64,000 nucleotides of DNA. Origin: Kitasatospora azatica KCTC 9699 (GTDB lineage: Bacteria > Actinomycetota > Actinomycetes > Streptomycetales > Streptomycetaceae). The notes beneath the pieces were generated by a model. That model saw only the letters and a list, made by a program, of their open reading frames with translations, was not told the origin of the DNA and did no database searches. The DNA lies in assembly GCF_000744785.1 (NCBI RefSeq), contig NZ_JQMO01000002.1, positions 2,108,001 to 2,172,000 of the forward strand. The letters run 5' to 3'. The number at the start of each line of letters is the position of its first letter. Position 1 is the first letter of the stretch. This document shows positions 34,243 to 42,809 of the stretch, in pieces. The translations under genes and the position numbers were made by a program.

Positions 34243-34638
34243 GTGACCTACTTCGTGGAGGTACCGGTCACCGGTGCTGACGGTGCATTGGAAATCGTGA
34301 AGGCCAGCATCGAGACCATGCCGGACGGCCTGGTCAAGGTGGCTCGGCCCGGGCAGGTGGTCGCGCGGGCGACTCGGTCGCTGGGCGAGATGGTGGCCGG
34401 GGTGCGGCCGGTCGCCGAGCAATTCGTCAACGGGTTCCGAGGGATGGCTGTCGCTCCGGACGAGATATCCGTCGAGTTCGGGCTCTCGCTGTCCGCCGCG
34501 GCGGATGTGGTGATCTCGAGTACCGCCGCGAACGCCCACTTCCAGGTCTCGCTGACCTGGCATCGACCCCGTCCAGGGAGCCCCGAGAACCCCGAGAGCC
34601 CGGAAGGTTCCGAAGGCTCCGAGAGCTCGGAGGGCTGA
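34243..34638 (+). CDS. Trypco1 / CU044_2847-type partner protein of a conflict system
   Basis: This 131-aa protein begins VTYFVEVPVTGADG and has a small alpha/beta core with EQFVNGFRGMAVAPDEISVE and FGLSLSAAADVVIS. It fits the trypsin-co-occurring domain 1 (CU044_2847) family encoded beside trypsin-like proteases in bacterial NTPase-based conflict systems. The tail is a low-complexity SPEGSEGSESSEG stretch. The start is GTG 34243 with a weak RBS. Its stop is four bases before the protease-NTPase gene, whose RBS (GGAGGG) lies in this gene's last codons, so the two are translationally coupled. Confidence 0.72.
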   Translation: MTYFVEVPVTGADGALEIVKASIETMPDGLVKVARPGQVVARATRSLGEMVAGVRPVAEQFVNGFRGMAVAPDEISVEFGLSLSAAADVVISSTAANAHFQVSLTWHRPRPGSPENPESPEGSEGSESSEG

Positions 34639-34642
34639 CGCC

Positions 34643-37600
34643 GTGACCTCGTCCGAGGGGACGCCGCAGCCGCACGATGCTTTGGGCACGGAGGTGTTGG
34701 GGGCGGCTGTGGTCCGGGTCTTCGACCGGGACGGGGAGCCGGTGGGTCTGGGATTCCTGGTCGGTCCCGACCTGGCTGTCACGTGTGCCCATGTGGTCTC
34801 CGCCGCGCTCGGCACGGCGGAGACCCAGCGCCCTGAGCCCTCCGCGCGGCTGCAGGTCGACTTCCCGCTGCTCCCGGGTAGTGGCGCGGTCGCGGCGAGC
34901 ATCGAGCAGTTCGTACCTTCGGAGCCGTCTCATGGCGGGGACGTGGCGGTGCTTCGGCTCACCGAAGCCGTGCCGGGCACCCGACCGGTCCGGCTGGTCG
35001 AGACGAAGGAGGTCTGGGGGCATTCGGCACGGGCGTACGGGTTCCCGGTGGGCCGCCCTGGCGGGGTCTGGCACTCGGGTCTGCTGCGCGCTCGGCAGGC
35101 GAACGGCTGGATCCAGACCGATCTCGCAGCGAGCAGCGGGTACCGGGTCTCCGGTGGGTTCAGCGGCGGCCCGGTCTGGGACGACCTGCTCGGCGGCGTG
35201 GTCGGCATGGTGGTCGTCGCCGAGTCCGGCGAACCTCCGGTGAGCTATCTGATCCCCTCGGACGGGCTGACGCAGGCCTGGCCCGAGTTGCGCGAGCTGG
35301 CCATGCCGCCGACCCCGTTCCGCAGCCTGGCGGCGTTCGAGGAGCAGGACACGGCGTTGTTCCACGGGAGAACGGCCGAGAGCAACGAGGTCGCGGCCCT
35401 GGTCGCACGCGACCGTTGGACCCTGGTCGTCGGGCCGTCGGGTTCCGGCAAGTCCTCGCTGGCCATGGCCGGGGTGATACCGCTGGTGCGGGCCACCGGC
35501 GCCGTCGCGGTCAGTGTGCGACCTTCCCTGGGCAGCAGCCCGCTGGCGGCGCTGGCCGCCGCGCTGCTGCCGTTGCTGGAACCGGGCCGGTCCACGCTGG
35601 AACATCTCGCGCGGATCCCGGAGTTGACCGCACAGCTGGCCCGGCGGCACGGACTGGCCGACGTGGCCGCCCAACTGCTGGCAGGCCGGCAGGGCCGGCC
35701 GCGGCTGCTCGTCGTCATCGACCAGCTGGAAGAGCTGCTCACCTGGAGCACGGACGACATCGAGAAGTTCGCCGCGGTTCTGTTCGACCAGGAGCTGCCC
35801 GAGACAGTCCGGGTGTTGGCCACGCTGCGGGCCGACTTCCTGGACGCGGCCCTCGCACACCCCGCCCTACCGGCGACCTTGCGCCGCCAGGTCTACGCAC
35901 TCGGGGCGATGGGGCCCGCCCAGCTGCGCGAGAGCATCGTCGCGCCGATCGAGGCCATCCCCAGCGTGCACTACGAGCCGGGCCTGGTGGAAAGCATCCT
36001 TGCCGACACCGGTGCCGAGCCGGGCGCCCTGCCACTGCTGGGCTTCACCCTGGACCTGCTGTGGCACCGGCAGACCGGCGGCCGGCTCACCCTCAGGGCC
36101 TACCACGAGCTCGGCGGCGTCACCGGAGCACTCGGCGCCTACGCCGAGCGGGTCTGGACCGAGAACGTCCCGCGCGAGGACGAGCAGGCGGCGCAGCGCC
36201 TGTTCACCAGGCTGCTCCGGCTCCCGATCGGCGCGGCGACCGCCACCCGCAGGGTCGCGCTGCGATCAGAGCTCGGCGAGGACGAGTGGCACATCGCTCA
36301 ACGGTTGGCCGCGACCCGGCTGCTGGTCGTCGGGCGCGTCGAGGACCGGGAGACCGTCGAGATCGCCCACGACGCGCTGATCACCGGCTGGACCAAGCTG
36401 GCCGGATGGGTCGCCACGGACCGCTCCTTCCTGGCTTGGCGTGAGTCGCTGCGATACGACCTGGCCCGCTGGCAGCAGGGCGAGCACACCGACGATCTGC
36501 TGCCGGCAGCCGCCGCCCTGGAAGGCGCGAAGGCCTGGCAGAGCGACCGCGCCGACTCCCTGAGCGATGCCGAACGCGACTATCTGGCGCGCGGCGCCGC
36601 CCACCAACGGGCCAAGGGCCGCCGTCGACTCAGGTGGACCGCTCTGTTCACCGCCTTGGTGCTGACCGCCGCCTCGGCCCTGGTGATCGGGTTCCTCCAG
36701 CACGACGACGCAGTGCATCAGCGGACCACCGCCGCGCAGAAGGCGGCGTTCATCCGCGCCAACACCCTGACCGCCGACGCGAGCGCGCTTCGAGATGCCG
36801 ACCCTGGACTGGCCGGGCAGTTCGCGATCGCCGGTTTCCGGTCCTCGGCCACCCCGGACGCCGTCGCCGGCCTGTACTCGACGTTGAACACGACGCTCGA
36901 CCGGGTGGTCGACAGCCCCGGCAAGGGGATCATGATCCTTGCGACCCAGCCGGACGGTCCACTGGCCGCCGCCGTCACCACGGACGGGAACGTGCGGATT
37001 CTCGACCTGTCCGATCCCGCCGCCCCGATTCTGGACGCGACCGTCCAGGCGCAGTTGGAAGGCGTGGCGATTGCCCCCGGGGGGAAGGTCCTGGCCGGTC
37101 CGTGCCCTGCGGGCATGTGCCTGTGGAGCCTGGCCGACCCGCGGCACCCGGCGGTCACGGCGCAACTCCCGCTGCCCGCCGACGCCCCGGGCGGCACCGT
37201 CGCCATTACGTCGATGGCCATCAGCGCGGACGGCACGATGGCGGCCGCCGCTTCGCGGACGGGCGTCACCCTGCTGTGGTCGATCACGCAGCCCGCGAGT
37301 CCCAGCCTGCTGGCCGAACTGCCCACCCCGACCACGCGGTCGGGTTCCGCGCTGGCCGGTGTGGCGTTCTCCCCGCACGGCAACCTGCTGGCCGCGACGA
37401 TCCTGGGCGGCGCCACCCAGCTGTGGGACGTCAGCAAACCGACCGCCCCGCCCCGCGTGGCGACCATCCAGACCGGCTACCGCAGCGTCACCTTCAGCCC
37501 GGACGGCGGACTGCTGGCTGCGGTGGGGGACAACGCGTTCGGCCTGTTCAACCTCGCCAACCCGAGCTCCCCGGCCCAGGTCAGTGTCGACCTGCAGGAC

Positions 37601-39043
37601 GACTTCCTGCTCGACCTGCAAGCGGCGGCGTTCAGCCCGGACGGCCATCGGTTGGAGTTCGGCGGCGAGGACACCAACCACGCAACGGGCAGCCAGTGTT
37701 ACGTCGACGTCTCGCCGGACCAGCGCAGCACCACACTCGAACCGGTCTGCACCGGCACGGACGGTTTCGGCACCCTCTCGCTGGCCTACACACCCGCCGG
37801 CGCCCTGCTGACCGGCGACGACGACGGATCGGTACGGCAGTGGCGATCGGCACTGCCGACGGTCAGCGGGGTCACGATTCCCAGTGCCGCCTGGTGGGCC
37901 GTCAGCCCGGACGCACACCTGCTGCTGGCGAACGTGGCGGGGCCCAGCTCATCCCCGGATCAGAGCTCGGTGGGCGTCTGGGACCTCTCCCGGTCCGCCT
38001 CACCGGTACGGGTCGGGACCATCCCGGTCAACGACCAACTGATCGACTACCTCGCGGCGACCACCGTGCTGACCGTCGCGAACGACAACACGGTCCAACT
38101 CTGGGACCTGCACGACCCAACGCACCCGGCCCGCGGCGCATCCCTGGGCAGCATCGCGGAGGGCGAAGGCGTGTTCCGCAATGCGCCGGCCATGGTCGTG
38201 CCGGACAGTTCCGGAGACCGGGTCACCGTGCTGGGCCCGGATCAGAAGCTGCACCTGTGGCACATCCTCGGCGCGACCAACGCCGTGGAGACCGCGTCGA
38301 TACCCGCCGCCGACGCCCCCACCGGCCCGGCGGGACTGCTGGCCGACGGCAGTGCGGCCTTCCTGGTCAAGAAGGGCGGGATTCAGTGGTGGAACCTCAA
38401 CGACCCCGCGCACCCCGTCCCCGACCAAATGCTGTCGCTCGACGATCCGTCGTTGAACTACCTCGTCGAGAACGACGACACCACCGCCGTGGTGACCGGC
38501 ACGAACGCCGCCGGCTCGGGCCAGGTGGTCCACCTGCTCCAATTCTCGGGCGGTCGGCAGAAGTCGGCGGCGGTGGTCCCGGGTGCGACCGGTGGAATCC
38601 TGGGCCTGAACACCGATCGCAACCTGCTTGCCACAACCGGACCCGCCGACAATTCCGTCAGCCTGTGGGACATCACCCACCGGGCGGAGCCCCGGTTCCT
38701 GACCACCATCTCCACCGTCGGGAAGGTGAGCGAGATCGACTTCGGCCCGGACAACCTCATGGCCGTCTGGGGCAGCGGGAAACCGATACAGCTGTGGGAC
38801 ATCCACGACCTGACCACCCCGGCGCTGAGGAACACCATCGAGGTCGCGTCCGGCTACGTCGAGGCGGTCATGTTCTCTCCGACGCGCACCCAACTGCTCG
38901 TCGCCGACAGTGCAGAGGTACACATCTACGACACGGACCCCGCCAAGCTCGCCGACCGGCTGTGCTCCTACGTCGGCAGCTCCGTGACCAGCGCGCAGTG
39001 GCAGCGCTACGCTCCCGGAACCGCCTACCAGAAGCCCTGCTGA
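34643..39043 (+). CDS. Trypsin-like protease / nSTAND NTPase / WD40 propeller protein
   Basis: The 1466-aa protein has three parts. Residues 15-215 are a trypsin-like protease with a full triad: His50 (TCAHVV), Asp100 (GGDVAVL) and Ser174 (GFSGGP). Residues about 230-640 are an nSTAND-type NTPase with Walker A GPSGSGKSS (Lys270), Walker B LLVVIDQLEE (Asp360) and LATLRADFLD. A membrane-like helix follows at about 662-682 (TALFTALVLTAASALVIGF). Residues about 740-1440 are about a dozen WD40-type blades, each ending in forms such as TVQLWDLHDP or PIQLWDIHD. STAND proteins sense a ligand through the repeats, oligomerise, and release an effector, here the protease. It ends exactly against the next stop codon. 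Confidence 0.85.
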   Translation: MTSSEGTPQPHDALGTEVLGAAVVRVFDRDGEPVGLGFLVGPDLAVTCAHVVSAALGTAETQRPEPSARLQVDFPLLPGSGAVAASIEQFVPSEPSHGGDVAVLRLTEAVPGTRPVRLVETKEVWGHSARAYGFPVGRPGGVWHSGLLRARQANGWIQTDLAASSGYRVSGGFSGGPVWDDLLGGVVGMVVVAESGEPPVSYLIPSDGLTQAWPELRELAMPPTPFRSLAAFEEQDTALFHGRTAESNEVAALVARDRWTLVVGPSGSGKSSLAMAGVIPLVRATGAVAVSVRPSLGSSPLAALAAALLPLLEPGRSTLEHLARIPELTAQLARRHGLADVAAQLLAGRQGRPRLLVVIDQLEELLTWSTDDIEKFAAVLFDQELPETVRVLATLRADFLDAALAHPALPATLRRQVYALGAMGPAQLRESIVAPIEAIPSVHYEPGLVESILADTGAEPGALPLLGFTLDLLWHRQTGGRLTLRAYHELGGVTGALGAYAERVWTENVPREDEQAAQRLFTRLLRLPIGAATATRRVALRSELGEDEWHIAQRLAATRLLVVGRVEDRETVEIAHDALITGWTKLAGWVATDRSFLAWRESLRYDLARWQQGEHTDDLLPAAAALEGAKAWQSDRADSLSDAERDYLARGAAHQRAKGRRRLRWTALFTALVLTAASALVIGFLQHDDAVHQRTTAAQKAAFIRANTLTADASALRDADPGLAGQFAIAGFRSSATPDAVAGLYSTLNTTLDRVVDSPGKGIMILATQPDGPLAAAVTTDGNVRILDLSDPAAPILDATVQAQLEGVAIAPGGKVLAGPCPAGMCLWSLADPRHPAVTAQLPLPADAPGGTVAITSMAISADGTMAAAASRTGVTLLWSITQPASPSLLAELPTPTTRSGSALAGVAFSPHGNLLAATILGGATQLWDVSKPTAPPRVATIQTGYRSVTFSPDGGLLAAVGDNAFGLFNLANPSSPAQVSVDLQDDFLLDLQAAAFSPDGHRLEFGGEDTNHATGSQCYVDVSPDQRSTTLEPVCTGTDGFGTLSLAYTPAGALLTGDDDGSVRQWRSALPTVSGVTIPSAAWWAVSPDAHLLLANVAGPSSSPDQSSVGVWDLSRSASPVRVGTIPVNDQLIDYLAATTVLTVANDNTVQLWDLHDPTHPARGASLGSIAEGEGVFRNAPAMVVPDSSGDRVTVLGPDQKLHLWHILGATNAVETASIPAADAPTGPAGLLADGSAAFLVKKGGIQWWNLNDPAHPVPDQMLSLDDPSLNYLVENDDTTAVVTGTNAAGSGQVVHLLQFSGGRQKSAAVVPGATGGILGLNTDRNLLATTGPADNSVSLWDITHRAEPRFLTTISTVGKVSEIDFGPDNLMAVWGSGKPIQLWDIHDLTTPALRNTIEVASGYVEAVMFSPTRTQLLVADSAEVHIYDTDPAKLADRLCSYVGSSVTSAQWQRYAPGTAYQKPC

Positions 39044-39832
39044 TCAGCGGCAGATCACGAAATCCGGGTACGCGTGCCGCCCCGGACGGTCGCCGATCTC
39101 GCTGATGGCGGCGCGGATCCGGTGGAGGTGATCCACCGTCATCTGCAGCGGCGGCTCGTCGGGCTGGTACGTCGTGCGGATGGGGTAGTCGACACCCGGG
39201 GTGGTGGTCATCTCGATGTGACAGCCGAGGACGTGGGTGACCGGGCGGGTGTCGGTGAAGGCGATCAGGCGGTCGACGGTGCGGGTGAAGGCCGGCCAGT
39301 CGTCGACGTAGAGGCGGCCGCGATAGACGGTGTCGCCGGTGAGCAGGAAGCCGGTGGCCGGGTCGTAGAAGGTGACGGCGGCCTCGTGGTGGCCGGGGGT
39401 GGCCAGGCACTCCAGGACCCGGCCACCGAGGTCGACGGTGGCGACGCGGTCCGGGTCGGAGCCGAAGCCGAACCAGCGCCAGGCGGACTCCCGGTCCGCG
39501 GGCACGAGTTCGGTGTCGGGGCGGTCGACGAACTGACCGTCGGCCGCCACGTGGTCACCGTGGGCGTGGGTGTGCAGGACGAGCAGCGGCAGGCCACCGA
39601 GCAGCTCGTCCACCACCCGGCGCAGCGGGAAGAAGTCCGCCGACGCAGTGGCACCGGTGTCGATCAGCACCGCGCGCTGCTCGCCCAGGAGGAGGTAGAG
39701 GAAGGGCGCCTCGTAGTTGACGGACTTGTTCTGCCGCAGGATCACGGTGCGCTCGTCGTAGCGGTACACCTGGATCTCGGGGTCGGCGTCGTGCTTGGCC
39801 GAGGGGGAACCGTGGATCCAGCGGACGTCCAT
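39044..39832 (-). CDS. Metallo-beta-lactamase-fold hydrolase
   Basis: This 262-aa MBL-fold protein has the metal-binding HAHGDH motif (THAHGDHVA), a later GHHEAAV histidine, an LLTGDTV aspartate and a C-terminal HVLGCHIE histidine. The substrate is unknown. Its TGA stop abuts that of the STAND gene on the other strand (TGATCA at 39041-39046), so the genes converge with no space. No terminator lies between them. Confidence 0.82.
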   Translation of the reverse strand: MDVRWIHGSPSAKHDADPEIQVYRYDERTVILRQNKSVNYEAPFLYLLLGEQRAVLIDTGATASADFFPLRRVVDELLGGLPLLVLHTHAHGDHVAADGQFVDRPDTELVPADRESAWRWFGFGSDPDRVATVDLGGRVLECLATPGHHEAAVTFYDPATGFLLTGDTVYRGRLYVDDWPAFTRTVDRLIAFTDTRPVTHVLGCHIEMTTTPGVDYPIRTTYQPDEPPLQMTVDHLHRIRAAISEIGDRPGRHAYPDFVICR

Positions 39833-39842
39833 GGCCCGGAAT

Positions 39843-40058
39843 CTACACGTGCGGGAGTCCGCCGAGCAGGCCGAGGGTGCTCTTGACCTCGTTGAGCGGG
39901 CCGATCTCGTTGCCGTTGGCCGTCGTGTCGACTCCGCCGGTGACGGGGGCCGCGCTCGTACGGTGTTCGTCGGTGCCCGCGTTGGCGCTGGGGGCGGCGA
40001 GGGAGGCCACCACGCCGACGGCGAGGGAGGCGACGGCGAGCATGCTGCGCTTCTTCAT
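39843..40058 (-). CDS. Small secreted peptide
   Basis: This 71-aa precursor starts MKKRSMLAVAS with a signal peptide ending SANA-GTDEH. The mature part is only about 44 residues, Gly/Thr/Asn-rich (VDTTANGNEIGPLNEV), and ends in GLLGGLPHV. I do not recognise it. It does not match chaplins or rodlins well. It lies downstream of the subtilisin gene on the same strand, separated by a near-perfect 39-bp palindrome. The ATG at 40058 is chosen because the signal starts there; upstream residues to 40148 are not signal-like. Confidence 0.6.
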   Translation of the reverse strand: MKKRSMLAVASLAVGVVASLAAPSANAGTDEHRTSAAPVTGGVDTTANGNEIGPLNEVKSTLGLLGGLPHV

Positions 40059-40110
40059 GCCTGGGGCAACGAGGGAGCCCGCCCCGAGGACACGGGCGCC
40101 GGGGATGCAG

Positions 40111-40149
40111 TGTGCGCGGGAAGTCGACCGGGTCGACTTCCCGCGCACA
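40111..40149. terminator. 39-bp near-perfect palindrome
   Basis: Arms tgtgcgcgggaagtcgacc (40111-40129) and its exact complement (40131-40149) surround a single base. The hairpin lies 18 bases past the subtilisin stop on the minus strand and about 50 bases before the small secreted peptide. There is no T tract. A terminator is likely; a dimeric-regulator site is possible. Confidence 0.65.
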
Positions 40150-40166
40150 CCAACAGGCGACTCAGC

Positions 40167-41660
40167 TCAGAACCGGACCGCCGCGTTCGCGTCGATCAGG
40201 CCGTGGCCGTAGAAGCCGTTGTCGAAGAGCGAGCCCTCGCAGGTGGCCTGCCAGGCGCCGTCGCCGCCGGGGTTGAACGAGGCCGGGCAGGCGATGGGGT
40301 GGGCCTCGGCGGTGAGCAGGGCGGTCAGCGCCTCGGGGCCTGCCCACGGGTGGGCGCTCGCCAGCAGCGCGACGACGCCGGTCACGTGCGGGGTGGCCAT
40401 CGAGGTGCCCTGCTTGTAGCCGTACTTGTTGCCGGGGACGGTGGAGAGCACCCGGCCGTTGTGGTCGGGGGTGTCGGGCAGCTGGAACCGCGAGTCGCCG
40501 CCGGGGGCGGCCACGGTGATCACGCCCGCGCCGTAGCTGGAGTAGAAGGACTTGTCGCCCTTGCTGCCCACCGCGGAGACCGCGATCACGCCGGGCAGCT
40601 CGGCCGGCAGCGAGAGGCAGGTGTTGTCGACCGGCCGGGTGCCCGGCGTGGTGTCGTCGGGGCTGGTCGGGTCGGTGGTCTTGTGCGCCAGGTCGGTGTT
40701 GAAGTTGCCGGCCGCCGCGACGTTCAGCACGCCGTTGTCCTGCGAGTACGCCACGGCGCGGCGGACCGCGGTGACGATCGCCGCCTGGTCCGGGTCGGAC
40801 TGGCAGTTGTAGAGCCAGGGGTCGATGTAGTAGCTGTTGTTGGTCACCTTGAAGTGGTGCTCGGCCGCCCAGACGAAGCCGCAGACCGCGTACTCCGGGT
40901 AGATGAACCCGCCGTCGTCCACCACCTTCACCGCGGCCAGTCGCACGTTCGGCGCGATGCCCACGACGCCCTTGCCGTTCTTGGCCGCGGCTATGGTGCC
41001 TGCGACGTGCGTGCCGTGGTCACTGGCGGTGGGCTGCCAGGACTGCCAACTGGTGTCCGTCACACCGCCCTTGATGCAGGAGGCGGAGAGCGAGGGGTCC
41101 ACGTTGGCGGCCAGGTCCTCGTGCGTGGCGTCGATGCCGGAGTCGAGCACCCCGACCACCACGTTGCGGCTGCCCAACGTGACCTGGTGGGCCTGGTCGG
41201 CGCCGATCTGGCGCAGGTCCCACTGGTTGGCCTCCAGCGGCTCGCTGCCGTCGGCCGGAGCGGTCGGCGGCGAGTCCACCACCTCGGTGGTCTCCACGTC
41301 GCCGGCCAGGATGCCCGCCGTCCGGGTCGCACCCACCGACTCGATCCCGTTGCGGGTACGGAGGTTGGCCGCGAAGGCGGTGTCGGTGGACCGGGCGATC
41401 ACCACCCCGATCTGCTCGTACGCCTGGACCACGATGCCGCCGGCCGCGGTGATGGCCCGCTCGGCCTTCTGCACCTGGCCGTGGTTGGCCCTGGTGTTCA
41501 CCACGTAGCTGAGCAGCGGACCGGTGGCGCCGGGCGTCTCGGCCTTCGCCGGTGCCGCCGCCGCGGTACCACCGAAGGCCGGCACCGCCAGCGCGACCAG
41601 CGTGGCCAGAGCGAGGCCGGCCGCGCCCCCGCGCAGCCGGTGAATTCGACGAACTCCCAT
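40167..41660 (-). CDS. Secreted S8 (subtilisin) family peptidase
   Basis: This is a 497-aa preproprotease. The signal (GLALATLVALAVPAFGGTAAA) is followed by an inhibitor-I9-like prodomain to about 125. The catalytic domain has Asp173 (VLDSGID), His215 (DHGTHVAGT) and Ser420 (GTSMATPHV), so the triad is complete. Extra cysteines suggest disulfides, and no C-terminal anchor is seen. GGAGGG lies upstream of ATG 41660. It is a neighbour of a small secreted peptide and a secreted amidase, all on the same strand. Confidence 0.92.
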   Translation of the reverse strand: MGVRRIHRLRGGAAGLALATLVALAVPAFGGTAAAAPAKAETPGATGPLLSYVVNTRANHGQVQKAERAITAAGGIVVQAYEQIGVVIARSTDTAFAANLRTRNGIESVGATRTAGILAGDVETTEVVDSPPTAPADGSEPLEANQWDLRQIGADQAHQVTLGSRNVVVGVLDSGIDATHEDLAANVDPSLSASCIKGGVTDTSWQSWQPTASDHGTHVAGTIAAAKNGKGVVGIAPNVRLAAVKVVDDGGFIYPEYAVCGFVWAAEHHFKVTNNSYYIDPWLYNCQSDPDQAAIVTAVRRAVAYSQDNGVLNVAAAGNFNTDLAHKTTDPTSPDDTTPGTRPVDNTCLSLPAELPGVIAVSAVGSKGDKSFYSSYGAGVITVAAPGGDSRFQLPDTPDHNGRVLSTVPGNKYGYKQGTSMATPHVTGVVALLASAHPWAGPEALTALLTAEAHPIACPASFNPGGDGAWQATCEGSLFDNGFYGHGLIDANAAVRF

Positions 41661-41812
41661 AGGGGTTGGCCCTCCCGAGTTGACGTCGACGCGGCGGCTG
41701 GTGGCCCCGCGCTCGAGTAACCGAAAGGTATTGACCCGGCAATGAATCACACAAGAGCACGAGCAGATGAATCTGCGGCAGGAGTGGGCAGGGGTGTGCC
41801 GGAGCAAGCAGA

Positions 41813-41844
41813 CGGCCCGCCTCCCTGAGTGGGGAGGCGGGCCG
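41813..41844 (-). terminator. Terminator after the secreted amidase gene
   Basis: Arms cggcccgcctccc (41813-41825) and gggaggcgggccg (41832-41844) are exact complements around a 6-base loop, 20 bases beyond the amidase stop on the minus strand. Confidence 0.85.
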
Positions 41845-41864
41845 GTGCGGCGCTCGGGAGCGGG

Positions 41865-42629
41865 TCAGCCCTGCGGGCCCGCCGGGTCCATCCGGTCGAA
41901 CTGCGAAGCCGTGGCCCTGGGCGCATTTACCCTCGGGGCCGACTTCGTAGCCGGCTTGGGGGCCGCCAGCTGCGCGTTCTCGAAGCCGTCGAGCAGGCCG
42001 AGCGGCTCGATCCGGACCAGGTGCGAGGGCGCGTAGTAGTGGTAGCCGTAGTGCTGGCGGGCGCGGTTGTGGGCGTCCACCGTCGCCTCCGACGCGCCGT
42101 CGGGCGCGGTGGCCACCAGGCCGGTGTGGCTCTTGCCGCCACCCGGGCCGGCGTAGGTGACGACCACGTCACCCGGACGGGCCTGCTCGGGGTGGTCACC
42201 GATGTCCGTGCCGAGCTGACTGTCCATCAGGTAGTCATACAGGTTGTGGTACTGCGGCAGGTCGCTGATCAGCAGCAGGTCGTAGGTGACGCCGTTGGGC
42301 GCGGTGTAGTGGAAGTAGTCGTCCTGCGAGTCGTCCGGGCCGAGCCCGGGGACCAGGCCGGCGGCGGCCAGCGCCCGGGCGACGTACTCGGCGCACTGGT
42401 AGTCCGGCTGGTCGGCGCCGAAGGCGACCGGCGTGCTGTCGTTCCAGGCGGTCCAGTTCCAGTGGCCCTCGGCCCAGTCCACCTCTACCGAGCGCAGCAC
42501 ATCGCTGAAGGTCGGGACGCCGGCCGAGACCGGGGCCGCGTGCGCCGGTGCAGCGGCGAGGGCGGGTCCGGCGGCGAGGGCGAGAGTAAGAGCGGCGCCG
42601 GCAAGGCGGCGGCGAACGGCTTGACGCAT
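41865..42629 (-). CDS. Secreted amidase-domain (Amidase_6 / papain-like) protein
   Basis: This 254-aa protein has a signal peptide ending APAHA-APVSA. The domain matches the putative amidase family, with Cys79 in YQCAEYVARAL as nucleophile and His168 in GKSHTGLV, followed by ATVDAHN. These are secreted cysteine hydrolases thought to act on cell-wall or amide substrates. A Lys/Pro/Ala-rich tail follows the domain. GGGGAG precedes ATG 42629. Confidence 0.8.
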   Translation of the reverse strand: MRQAVRRRLAGAALTLALAAGPALAAAPAHAAPVSAGVPTFSDVLRSVEVDWAEGHWNWTAWNDSTPVAFGADQPDYQCAEYVARALAAAGLVPGLGPDDSQDDYFHYTAPNGVTYDLLLISDLPQYHNLYDYLMDSQLGTDIGDHPEQARPGDVVVTYAGPGGGKSHTGLVATAPDGASEATVDAHNRARQHYGYHYYAPSHLVRIEPLGLLDGFENAQLAAPKPATKSAPRVNAPRATASQFDRMDPAGPQG

Positions 42630-42809
42630 GGTCAGAACTCCCCGTGTTCAGTGGTGTGAGCCAAGATCAAGCTATCGCAGCCGCAAGCACACGGCAGAAT
42701 GACTCGAACGGCGATCGGCTGAAACTCACGGCCCAGCTGTGAGCCGGTCGAGAACCGGCCAGAAATCAGGCTGATAGTCCTACCAGAGCGGTGATCGACC
42801 GGCGGGTTG

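Noticed and set aside
34427..35860. A 477-aa minus-strand frame opposite the protease-NTPase gene
   Set aside because: It lies antisense to clear protease and P-loop motifs and has Gln/Arg/Gly-rich shadow composition.
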